A DNA stretch of 10,152 bases. Source: Phascolarctobacterium succinatutens CAG:287. GTDB taxonomy: Bacteria; Bacillota; Negativicutes; Acidaminococcales; Acidaminococcaceae. The first letter of the stretch is position 1. The number at the start of each line of letters is the position of its first letter. This document shows, one piece after another, positions 1-4,421 of the stretch. Where the stretch lies: assembly GCF_000434895.1 (NCBI RefSeq), contig NZ_FR892743.1, forward strand, positions 1 to 10,152, in the 5' to 3' direction. A program made the position numbers and the translations under genes. Below the pieces are notes generated by a model. It saw nothing but the letters and a program-made list of their open reading frames with translations. It did not search any database and was not told where the DNA came from.

Positions 1-116
1 TGTTGCATAAAATACAACTACCTATACGGAAATTTTTTCTTACCCACCTCTTGACTTTTTATAGTTAGTCTTTCTGTTACAATTAATGTATAGCGAGAAG
101 GCTTTATGCCCTGCTA

Positions 117-413
117 TCATTGTTCTTTCACTGTGTAGTAATTAACAGTGACTACATCTCCAGGCTGGAGATAACGGCGGTTGGCGGTCAGGTGCTTATT
201 ATCTTCGGATACGTTGTACCAAAACTCGTCAAAACAAATTCTCGTTTTGTTGAGCAGGAAATACTTGTCAGCGATTCCATACATGGTTTCGCCTTCTTGT
301 ACAATGTGCGTAATTGTATGCCTTTGCACCTGGCTGTCCGAAAATCCGCCAATCAAGCTTAAGCAACACCATACAAAGATAATGCATACACAGATTTGCA
401 ATACCTTTTTCAT
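117..413 (-). CDS. Membrane-anchored LysM domain protein, 98 aa
   Basis: Residues about 4-23 are a hydrophobic segment after MKK, so the N terminus is a membrane anchor or uncleaved signal. Residues about 36-90 resemble one LysM domain, with a VQEGETMYGIADKY start and a YLQPGDVVTV end; LysM binds peptidoglycan glycans, which predicts an extracytoplasmic position. A GTG at 422 would overlap the preceding stop, but the Shine-Dalgarno AAAGGAG (422-428) sits 8 nt before the ATG at 413, so the ATG is chosen. It is the third gene of the leftward operon behind the Cro-like regulator. The layout, one anchor and one LysM in about 100 residues, is like the cell-division suppressor YneA, but no sequence claim of orthology is made. 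No Cys follows the hydrophobic segment in a lipobox. Confidence 0.75.
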   Translation of the reverse strand: MKKVLQICVCIIFVWCCLSLIGGFSDSQVQRHTITHIVQEGETMYGIADKYFLLNKTRICFDEFWYNVSEDNKHLTANRRYLQPGDVVTVNYYTVKEQ

Positions 414-418
414 CTTTT

Positions 419-601
419 TCACTCCTTTGTAGCAATTTCCGGCTTTTCTACAACCGTCAAGATTTTGTAATTTTCATGACGATAGCAAGCCCGGAAGCAT
501 TTACATGCTTCAGTTTCATTTTTCTCAGTAAACGTATCAAGTTTTACCTTGCCAGTTTCCAAGTTTTGAAAAACAACTACCCAGTCTTTACATTTATACA
601 T
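419..601 (-). CDS. Small protein of unknown function, 60 aa
   Basis: I do not recognise this family. The protein is soluble-looking and charged. It starts with a short WVVVFQN strand, contains a central Cys cluster (ACKCFRACY, near residues 32-40) and ends with an acidic-basic tail. The ATG at 601 has AAAGGAG 10 nt upstream. It starts 15 nt after the Cro-like gene and its stop lies within 10 nt of the LysM gene start, so the three genes are very likely co-transcribed. Size and position are those of small early phage proteins. Two or three closely spaced Cys could bind a metal or form a disulphide, but nothing in the sequence decides this. Confidence 0.65.
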   Translation of the reverse strand: MYKCKDWVVVFQNLETGKVKLDTFTEKNETEACKCFRACYRHENYKILTVVEKPEIATKE

Positions 602-616
602 CTCTTCTTTTCTCCT

Positions 617-805
617 TTACGCTTCCAAAAAGTAATCAACGCTGACGCCGAAGTATTCGGCAAGTTTTTGCAATGTCTTTAAACTCGGAGTATATTTGCC
701 TTGTTTCCAATAGGTAAGCGACGGAGCGTTAATTCCTGCCTCTTTAGCAATCCTATTAGCCGACAAACCCTTTTCGAGCATCAATTTCTCGAATTTACTA
801 TACAT
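617..805 (-). CDS. Cro-like XRE-family HTH regulator, 62 aa
   Basis: A single helix-turn-helix domain of the Cro/CI (XRE) family fills the protein: LSANRIAKEAGI is the first helix of the motif and APSLTYWKQGKYTP the recognition helix and following turn. There is no extra C-terminal domain. An ATG at 826 would add seven residues, but AAAGGAG at 812-818 lies 6 nt before the ATG at 805, which fits the family start. It is transcribed divergently from the 129-aa regulator at 990, which is about 60% identical over the HTH region and shares 14 consecutive residues there, so both should read the same operators. As the short, single-domain member heading the leftward operon, it is the Cro-like partner by inference. 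Confidence 0.85.
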   Translation of the reverse strand: MYSKFEKLMLEKGLSANRIAKEAGINAPSLTYWKQGKYTPSLKTLQKLAEYFGVSVDYFLEA

Positions 806-845
806 TTTTCGCTCCTTTCCTTGCATAAAATAATCTACTGTGATA

Positions 846-853
846 GAATTATA
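846..853 (-). promoter_or_regulatory. Possible leftward promoter -10 box
   Basis: The minus strand reads TATAAT at 848-853, which would give a leader of roughly 35 nt to the Cro-like gene. No good -35 box lies 16-18 nt upstream. A second TATAAT on the minus strand at 919-924 has a weak TTACAA 17 nt upstream and is an alternative. Only the -10 matches are seen; activity is inferred. Confidence 0.35.
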
Positions 854-867
854 TTAAAGTAATTTAA
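854..867. promoter_or_regulatory. Operator-like box O1
   Basis: TTAAAGTAATTTAA is a 14-bp near-palindrome with 5-bp perfect arms. It matches three further boxes in the same divergent region and is adjacent to the leftward -10 at 848-853, where binding could block transcription of the Cro-like operon. Confidence 0.55.
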
Positions 868-880
868 CACTAGCACTGAT

Positions 881-894
881 TTAAAGTGCTTTAA
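881..894. promoter_or_regulatory. Operator-like box O2
   Basis: TTAAAGTGCTTTAA is the most symmetric of the four boxes. It is also half of a second inverted repeat, AGCACT (872-877) with AGTGCT (885-890). Its centre is 27 bp from that of O1. It lies where the -35 of the rightward TATAAT (912-917) would be. Confidence 0.6.
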
Positions 895-911
895 TCTAAG
901 CATTAACTTAC

Positions 912-924
912 TATAATTATTATA
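912..924. promoter_or_regulatory. Overlapping divergent -10 boxes
   Basis: TATAAT is present on the plus strand at 912-917 and on the minus strand at 919-924. The plus box would serve the 129-aa repressor and the minus box the Cro-like operon. Both have poor -35 matches, and the four operator-like boxes flank them on both sides. Face-to-face promoters this close would exclude one another, which is the usual design of a lysis-lysogeny switch. Confidence 0.45.
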
Positions 925-929
925 CTACT

Positions 930-956
930 TTAAAGCACTTTTGTAAAGTAGTTTAA
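930..956. promoter_or_regulatory. Operator-like boxes O3 and O4
   Basis: TTAAAGCACTTTTG (930-943) and GTAAAGTAGTTTAA (943-956) are two further copies of the TTAAAGTNNTTTAA pattern, nearly abutting with centres 13 bp apart. They fall just after the predicted start of rightward transcription, so occupancy would affect the repressor's own gene. Confidence 0.5.
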
Positions 957-989
957 TGAAATTTTTTAGGATTTTTTGGAGAGTTTTAC

Positions 990-1379
990 ATGTACGAAAA
1001 ACTTGCATTACTGCTAAAGCAACACGGCATCAGTGCTTCAAAATTAGCAAAAGAAACAGGCATTAGTGCACCTAGCTTAACTTATTGGAAGCAAGGCAAA
1101 TACACACCACAAGCCAAAACCATTCAAGCTATCGCTAACTACTTTAATGTTCCGGTTGCATATTTTTATGATGACACTGAATATGCTTTAGGTATAACGG
1201 AGCAGCAAGCTCATGACCTCGGCATAGACACTGAAGCAGTAAAGCAGCAGCTCAACGCCCAGCTTCTCGATGAACAAGCTATTGAGATTGCTAAACAGAT
1301 TCAGAAGCTCGATGACACCCAAAAGATGGCTATCGAGCAAATTATAAAAGGGCTATTGCAAGGCAAAGGCAAGGCCTGA
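990..1379 (+). CDS. XRE-family HTH repressor, CI-like, 129 aa
   Basis: Residues 1-60 are an XRE helix-turn-helix domain (ISASKLAKETGI and the recognition segment APSLTYWKQGKYTP), almost the same as in the divergent 62-aa protein. Residues about 65-129 form a second, mostly helical part with two charged amphipathic stretches, likely for oligomerisation. There is no Ala-Gly cleavage site or Ser-Lys peptidase signature, so it is not a LexA/lambda-CI type self-cleaving repressor; induction would need another route. The ATG at 990 has GGAGAG 6 nt upstream. By length, two-part structure and position on the integrase side, it is the likely maintenance repressor. That role is inferred. Confidence 0.85.
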   Translation: MYEKLALLLKQHGISASKLAKETGISAPSLTYWKQGKYTPQAKTIQAIANYFNVPVAYFYDDTEYALGITEQQAHDLGIDTEAVKQQLNAQLLDEQAIEIAKQIQKLDDTQKMAIEQIIKGLLQGKGKA

Positions 1380-1417
1380 CTTCCCCTTCGCCAGCATGGC
1401 ATAATACCTTGCAATCT

Positions 1418-1561
1418 AAAGGAGGGAGGTTAAAACGAAGTCGATGTCATACCACTAACGAGTATGCACAGCTGATTCGACAATTACCAACAGAGCATGT
1501 GTATTTCCTGCTACTCTGCATAGAAATTGCCAACCAACTGGTTGCAAAAAAAGCAAGCTGA
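1418..1561 (+). pseudogene. Coding-like 40-codon frame with a strong SD but no start codon
   Basis: A strong Shine-Dalgarno, AAAGGAGGGAGG (1418-1429), is followed by an open frame that reads KRSRCHTTNEYAQLIRQLP and continues hydrophobically (VYFLLLCIEIANQLVAKKAS) to TGA at 1559-1561. The composition looks like a real helical protein, yet no ATG, GTG or TTG falls at a proper distance: the SD runs straight into TTA AAA CGA. The only ATG near the SD (1444) is in another frame and stops after four codons. A TTG at 1409 is in frame but precedes the SD. A small deletion of the start codon would explain this; use of a non-standard start is the alternative. It follows the repressor gene by about 40 nt. 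I do not recognise the family. Confidence 0.4.
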
Positions 1562-1648
1562 AACTGTAAAATGCGGACTTAATGATTCAACTTGATGTTA
1601 GGGGGATTCTCTTTAGGGAGCCATTTTGTAGAAGAACTACAGCGATAA

Positions 1649-1675
1649 GAGGGCGCATATGTCCGTCCTCTTTTT
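1649..1675 (+). terminator. Rho-independent terminator before the lipoprotein gene
   Basis: GAGGGCG (1649-1655) pairs with CGTCCTC (1664-1670), seven pairs including one G-U, with an 8-nt loop, then TTTTT. It closes the repressor transcript and lies only 24 nt before the lipoprotein start. It can act as an attenuator, because its 3' arm also pairs with the downstream Shine-Dalgarno (see the next entry). Confidence 0.75.
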
Positions 1676-1692
1676 CGTGTACAGAAAAGAGG
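1667..1692 (+). promoter_or_regulatory. Alternative hairpin sequestering the lipoprotein Shine-Dalgarno
   Basis: CCTCTTTT (1667-1674), made of the terminator 3' arm and U-tract, is perfectly complementary to AAAAGAGG (1685-1692), which contains the Shine-Dalgarno of the lipoprotein gene; the loop is 10 nt. The terminator hairpin and this hairpin cannot form together. Pairing is seen in the sequence; a switching role is inferred. Confidence 0.45.
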
Positions 1693-1699
1693 TTATACA

Positions 1700-2407
1700 A
1701 TGAAAAAATTCACAGTATTCATGCTGTTAGCACTTTGTTTGCTCACTGTTGCCTGCGGTGGTCCTTCAGCTAAAGAAGAAGCAGAACGGTTGCATAAAGA
1801 CCACACGCTGGCTACAAGAGTGATTTGGAACGATAATTTTGTTCCTAAATTGAAAAAAATTCATAACGAATTACCGGAAGATAAAAAGGATGCAGAAGCA
1901 GCTAAACTAGCAGAAGAATACAAGCCGAAATTAGAAGATGCATACAAAAAAATTCAAGCTGAAAAAGTTCAAGACAAAAACAAACATCTTGCGGAGCTGA
2001 TTCAGCAGCAAGATAAAAACTCGCTAGAATTTTTAAATTTGCTAATAATGCTCAACGATAAGCAGAATCTAAAAGAGCAAAACTGGCAGCAAGATTTCGC
2101 AAACGTAACAATGAGCTTGTTTAACACTAAATTAGAATATGACAACGAATATTCTAAAATCACTACCGGGAAAGGCACTTATGAATTAACATTAGCCAAC
2201 TTCCAAAAAATCCATAAGGGAGATACATATCAGAAAGTTGCTGAAACATTCAAGATGCCCGGCGTTTTAAAAAGCTCAAGTTCATCTCAGCTTAGCTACG
2301 GACTTCACACCCTTAATACATGGGAATGGGAGCTTAATGATTCCAGGGTTAGTATAATTTTTGAAAATAATAAGGCAGAATTAATTCACCAATTCAATTT
2401 AAAGTAA
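1700..2407 (+). CDS. Secreted lipoprotein with C-terminal SmpA/DUF3862-like domain, 235 aa
   Basis: The N terminus is a lipoprotein signal peptide: MKKF, a hydrophobic core, and LTVAC with the lipidated Cys at residue 19, followed by GGPS. The Thr at -3 is a little unusual for a lipobox. Residues about 24-150 are highly charged, Lys/Glu/Gln-rich and helical, resembling a stalk or coiled coil. Residues about 165-235 (FQKIHKGDTYQKVAETF, a Ser run, TWEWE, VSIIFENNKAELIHQ) follow the pattern of the BLIP-like SmpA/OmlA or DUF3862 fold; I assign this by pattern only. The ATG at 1700 has AGAGG 7 nt upstream. Lying between repressor and integrase, it is placed like lysogenic-conversion genes such as the superinfection-exclusion lipoprotein of streptococcal phage TP-J34. 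That role is a hypothesis. Confidence 0.8.
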   Translation: MKKFTVFMLLALCLLTVACGGPSAKEEAERLHKDHTLATRVIWNDNFVPKLKKIHNELPEDKKDAEAAKLAEEYKPKLEDAYKKIQAEKVQDKNKHLAELIQQQDKNSLEFLNLLIMLNDKQNLKEQNWQQDFANVTMSLFNTKLEYDNEYSKITTGKGTYELTLANFQKIHKGDTYQKVAETFKMPGVLKSSSSSQLSYGLHTLNTWEWELNDSRVSIIFENNKAELIHQFNLK

Positions 2408-2442
2408 CAGACTATTCCCCTAGCCTGTTAAAAAAAATCACT

Positions 2443-2464
2443 AGCAGGCGTAAAGCCTGCTTTT
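2443..2464 (+). terminator. Rho-independent terminator after the lipoprotein gene
   Basis: AGCAGGC (2443-2449) and GCCTGCT (2455-2461) form a perfect 7-bp stem with loop GTAAA, followed by a T-rich tract (TTT, then GTGCTTTTT). It lies 36 nt after the stop codon. Confidence 0.8.
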
Positions 2465-2484
2465 GTGCTTTTTGAAATAAAAAA

Positions 2485-2532
2485 GGCTTGAAAAACAGTC
2501 TGAACATAAAATCCCAGGTTGCTTTTCAAGCC
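2485..2532. repeat. 10-bp perfect inverted repeat, possible bidirectional terminator
   Basis: GGCTTGAAAA (2485-2494) and TTTTCAAGCC (2523-2532) are separated by 28 nt. On the minus strand the hairpin runs into TTTTTT and on the plus strand into AGCGTTTTTA, so it could stop transcripts from either side. The long loop makes this weaker than the neighbouring terminator. It belongs to the 320-bp stretch (2408-2728) that holds no gene. Confidence 0.45.
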
Positions 2533-2592
2533 AGCGTTTTTATACAGTTTATATTACTATTTTTATAGATTAAAAATCTTATCAGAGCTTCA

Positions 2593-2672
2593 TATTTAGC
2601 TTATATGAGCATTTAATTTTTACTAATATAAATATAAGCAGAAGCCTTGAAAAGTCGCTTATAAGCTAAATA
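2593..2672. repeat. 13-bp perfect inverted repeat upstream of the integrase
   Basis: TATTTAGCTTATA (2593-2605) is the exact reverse complement of 2660-2672, with 54 bp between. The right arm is part of the perfect palindrome GCTTATAAGC (2657-2666), and a further TATAAGC lies at 2633-2639. Repeated GCTTATA/TATAAGC units just before int suggest a binding site for a regulator, excisionase or the integrase itself. Nothing else is seen between 2533 and 2728 apart from this and the promoter candidate. Confidence 0.5.
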
Positions 2673-2676
2673 CTAA
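2647..2676 (+). promoter_or_regulatory. Candidate integrase promoter
   Basis: TTGAAA (2647-2652) is followed after 18 nt by TACTAA (2671-2676), a moderate match only. The right arm of the 13-bp inverted repeat (2660-2672) fills the spacer and touches the -10, so a protein binding there would control int. Confidence 0.35.
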
Positions 2677-2728
2677 AGAGAATTTTTAGCGTTTTTGGCA
2701 AAAATTTACATGAAAGGAGCTGCAGAAC

Positions 2729-3838
2729 ATGACAGTAACAAAAAATCTGAAAACAGGAAAATGGGACTGTGCTTTTTGGTATAAGGATTGGCAAGGCGTA
2801 CGCAAACATACAACAAAAAGAGGTTTTGACAAAAAGCGCGATGCTGAAAAATACGAAAGCGATATGAGAAACAAAACTCATACGCATGATCCGAAATTCA
2901 GTGAAGTTATTGCAGCATACCGGGAAGAGCTGGACAGCAAACTAAAGCTAGGAGAATTAAAGCAATCGACAGTTGACGGGAAAATCCAGGCATTGGAATA
3001 TTACGTTCTCCCCTTCTTCGAAAATATGAACGTCGATAAAGTTACTCCGCTTCAAGTTATGCGTTGGCTTGCACTTCAAAATGAGAAATCAGAAAAAGAA
3101 CGTCTTTCAAGCAGACTGCTAAACCGCATTCGCTCAGAGCTGAACCAGGTATTTGAATTCTCAAAAAGAAACTTCGGGACAAAAAATAACCCTGTCACTC
3201 TAACCGACAGGGTAAAGCCATATTCCAACGATACACGTGCAAAGTTATGGACAGTTGAACAGTATAAAGTTTTCTATGATGATATTGAGATAGCTTCGCA
3301 TAGGGTGCTATTCAATATCATCTTTTGGGCAGGCTTGCGAATAGGTGAAGTTTTGGCACTAAAAATCGAGGATATATCTCCATATAAAATTCACGTTGAC
3401 AAATCACTCATGAGGATAAACAATAAAGACGAATACGTCATCAGCACAACCAAGACAAGAAGCTCCGTTCGTGATGTTGAGATACCGAAATACCTCTATC
3501 ATCAAATCATGGACTACATAAGCACCCTTTACAAGGTCAAAGCCGAAGATTATATCTTTGACGGCATAAAGCCGACGGCTATCAGAACATATATGCGCTA
3601 TCACTGCATTAAGTTAGGCTTGCCAAGAATCAGCCCTCATATTCTCCGGCACAGCTATGCTTCCATGCTTTACGCAACTACCGGAGATATTTTGGCAGTC
3701 GCTGAACAGATTGGTCACGCAGATACAAATACAACCTTTAAATTTTATGCTCACATGATGCCTGAAGCTAATAGAAAGGCTGTCGACAAATTAGAGAGCT
3801 TAACTGTGGATAACTTGCCCCAAAATAGCGAATTTTAA
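2729..3838 (+). CDS. int: Tyrosine recombinase (phage-type integrase), 369 aa
   Basis: It catalyses site-specific recombination between element and chromosome. Residues 1-50 (beta-rich, KWDCAFWYKDWQGVRKHTTKRGF) resemble the AP2-like arm-binding domain of Gram-positive phage and Tn916-type integrases. Residues about 55-160 are the helical core-binding domain. The catalytic domain, about 172-355, keeps the full active site: R204 in AGLRIGE, K242 in TTKTR, H304 and R307 in HILRH, H330 in IGHAD and the nucleophile Y340 in FKFYAHM. Length is normal for the family. The ATG at 2729 has AAAGGAG 9 nt upstream. It is the last gene of the element and converges on rplS, with a shared terminator and repeat structures between them. 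All catalytic residues are present, so it should be active. Confidence 0.95.
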   Translation: MTVTKNLKTGKWDCAFWYKDWQGVRKHTTKRGFDKKRDAEKYESDMRNKTHTHDPKFSEVIAAYREELDSKLKLGELKQSTVDGKIQALEYYVLPFFENMNVDKVTPLQVMRWLALQNEKSEKERLSSRLLNRIRSELNQVFEFSKRNFGTKNNPVTLTDRVKPYSNDTRAKLWTVEQYKVFYDDIEIASHRVLFNIIFWAGLRIGEVLALKIEDISPYKIHVDKSLMRINNKDEYVISTTKTRSSVRDVEIPKYLYHQIMDYISTLYKVKAEDYIFDGIKPTAIRTYMRYHCIKLGLPRISPHILRHSYASMLYATTGDILAVAEQIGHADTNTTFKFYAHMMPEANRKAVDKLESLTVDNLPQNSEF

Positions 3839-3841
3839 TTT

Positions 3842-3863
3842 TTGGAACTCATTTTGAACTCAT
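3842..3863. repeat. Tandem 11-bp direct repeat, possible integrase arm sites
   Basis: TTGGAACTCAT and TTTGAACTCAT-type units lie head to tail with an 11-bp period (the 9-mer GAACTCATT at 3845-3853 and 3856-3864), immediately after the int stop codon. Integrases with an AP2-like N-terminal domain bind short direct repeats beside the core site. Their role here is inferred. Confidence 0.4.
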
Positions 3864-3876
3864 TCGATAAAAAAAG

Positions 3877-3913
3877 AACCGCCAAACCCCATGAATACTA
3901 GGGTTTAGCGGTT
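3877..3913. terminator. Bidirectional terminator between int and rplS
   Basis: The arms AACCGC-C-AAACCC (3877-3889) and GGGTTT-A-GCGGTT (3901-3913) pair over 12 bp with one mismatch. On the plus strand TTTTT follows; on the minus strand the complementary stretch is CTTTTTTT. It can end both the convergent int and rplS transcripts. Confidence 0.85.
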
Positions 3914-3944
3914 TTTGTTTATAGTCCCTTTTACTATAAACAAA
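3914..3944. repeat. Perfect 12-bp inverted repeat with 7-nt spacer, candidate attachment core
   Basis: TTTGTTTATAGT (3914-3925) and ACTATAAACAAA (3933-3944) are exact reverse complements around CCCTTTT. Two 11-12 bp recombinase half-sites around a 7-bp crossover is the standard core of tyrosine-recombinase att sites. It directly abuts the terminator and ends 6 bp from the rplS stop. It might instead be a second 3' hairpin of rplS, but no T-run follows it on the minus strand. Confidence 0.4.
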
Positions 3945-3950
3945 GATTGA

Positions 3951-4292
3951 TTAGCGTTTTTCTCTGATACGAGCAGCTTTACCAGTCAGTTTGCGCAGAT
4001 AATACAGTTTAGCACGGCGAACGATACCAACGCGTGCTACAACGATTTTCTCAATACGCGGGCTGTGAACCGGGAAAGTTCTTTCTACGCCAATGCCGTA
4101 AGAAATACGACGAACGGTGAAGTTTTCACGAACGCCGGAGCCACTGCGGGAAATTACAACGCCTTCAAACAGCTGAACGCGCTCGCGGGTACCCTCGACG
4201 ATTTTGCAATAAACTTTAACGGTGTCGCCTGCTTTAAACTCAGGGATGTCGGAACGAAGTTGTTCTTGTTCCAGTACTTCAATAATGTTCAT
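3951..4292 (-). CDS. rplS: Large-subunit ribosomal protein bL19
   Basis: bL19 sits at the interface of the 30S and 50S subunits. The 113-aa protein has the family length and features: MNIIEVLEQEQLRSDIPEFKAGD start, the SH3-like barrel with VYCKIVEGTRERVQLFEGVVI, the RENFTVRRISYGIGVERTFPVHSP loop and the basic C-terminal tail ending KAARIREKR. TAGGAGG lies 7 nt before the ATG. It is the last gene of the ffh-trmD cluster, separated from the methyltransferase gene by 129 nt with its own promoter. It ends only 6 bp from the inverted repeat proposed as the element's attachment core, and its coding sequence is intact. Confidence 0.98.
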   Translation of the reverse strand: MNIIEVLEQEQLRSDIPEFKAGDTVKVYCKIVEGTRERVQLFEGVVISRSGSGVRENFTVRRISYGIGVERTFPVHSPRIEKIVVARVGIVRRAKLYYLRKLTGKAARIREKR

Positions 4293-4361
4293 AGTTTCCT
4301 CCTAAATCATAGACGTTCATGTGCGAACTCCACAGCGGACCGTCCGTATTACACAACGTAA

Positions 4362-4390
4362 ATTGTATCATAGACAAACAATTAATGCAA
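4362..4390 (-). promoter_or_regulatory. Internal sigma-A promoter for rplS
   Basis: On the minus strand, TTGCAT (4385-4390), a 17-nt spacer and TACAAT (4362-4367) with an extended TGA before it make a good promoter. Transcription would start near 4355, leaving a leader of about 60 nt. This lets rplS be made independently of the long upstream operon. Confidence 0.7.
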
Positions 4391-4416
4391 GAGAAAAGTG
4401 TATAATTTCTTGCATT
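4384..4416 (+). terminator. Hairpin overlapping the rplS promoter; T-run on the plus strand
   Basis: AATGCAAGA (4384-4392) and TCTTGCATT (4408-4416) are a perfect 9-bp inverted repeat with a 15-nt loop. On the plus strand it is followed by TTTCTTTAATTTTTTT, which suits a terminator of antisense transcripts. On the minus strand no T-run follows, so it is a poor terminator for the methyltransferase gene. The left arm contains the rplS -35 box. Confidence 0.4.
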
Positions 4417-4421
4417 TTTCT

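Larger units (their letters stand above)
1..3944. mobile_element. Integrase-proximal end of a prophage or related integrative element
   Basis: A block of AT-rich, short, accessory genes abuts the conserved ffh-rplS operon. It contains a divergent pair of XRE-type HTH regulators around an operator-rich region, a lipoprotein, and a full tyrosine recombinase as the last gene before the host rplS. This order (early gene, Cro-like, repressor, accessory, integrase, attachment site) is that of temperate phage lysogeny modules. The right boundary is placed at the inverted repeat 3914-3944 by inference. The left end is outside the window, and no structural phage or conjugation genes are visible, so prophage, satellite and ICE cannot be told apart. 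Confidence 0.65.

Noticed and set aside
58..65. TTTATAGT near the left edge, matching half of the inverted repeat at 3914-3944
   Set aside because: Only eight bases match and the CCCTTTT spacer is missing, so it is not a convincing second attachment site.
90..116. Hairpin TAGC-AGGGC / GCCTT-GCTA after the LysM gene (minus strand) as a terminator
   Set aside because: The stem has a G-U pair and a bulge and no T-run follows.
3..832. 12-bp repeat TTGCATAAAATA at 3-14 and 821-832, considered as an attachment repeat
   Set aside because: AT-rich 12-mers recur by chance at this length, neither copy lies at the integrase end, and 821-832 is inside a gene leader.
1582..1773. 63-aa plus-strand open frame across the terminator and lipoprotein start
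   Set aside because: It runs through the terminator hairpin and out of frame into the signal peptide; the lipoprotein frame explains the region better.
4313..4359. Structured L19 leader RNA from the pairing ACGTT / AACGT
   Set aside because: The predicted transcription start falls inside the 5' arm, and the inner helices are weak; not supportable without a covariance search.
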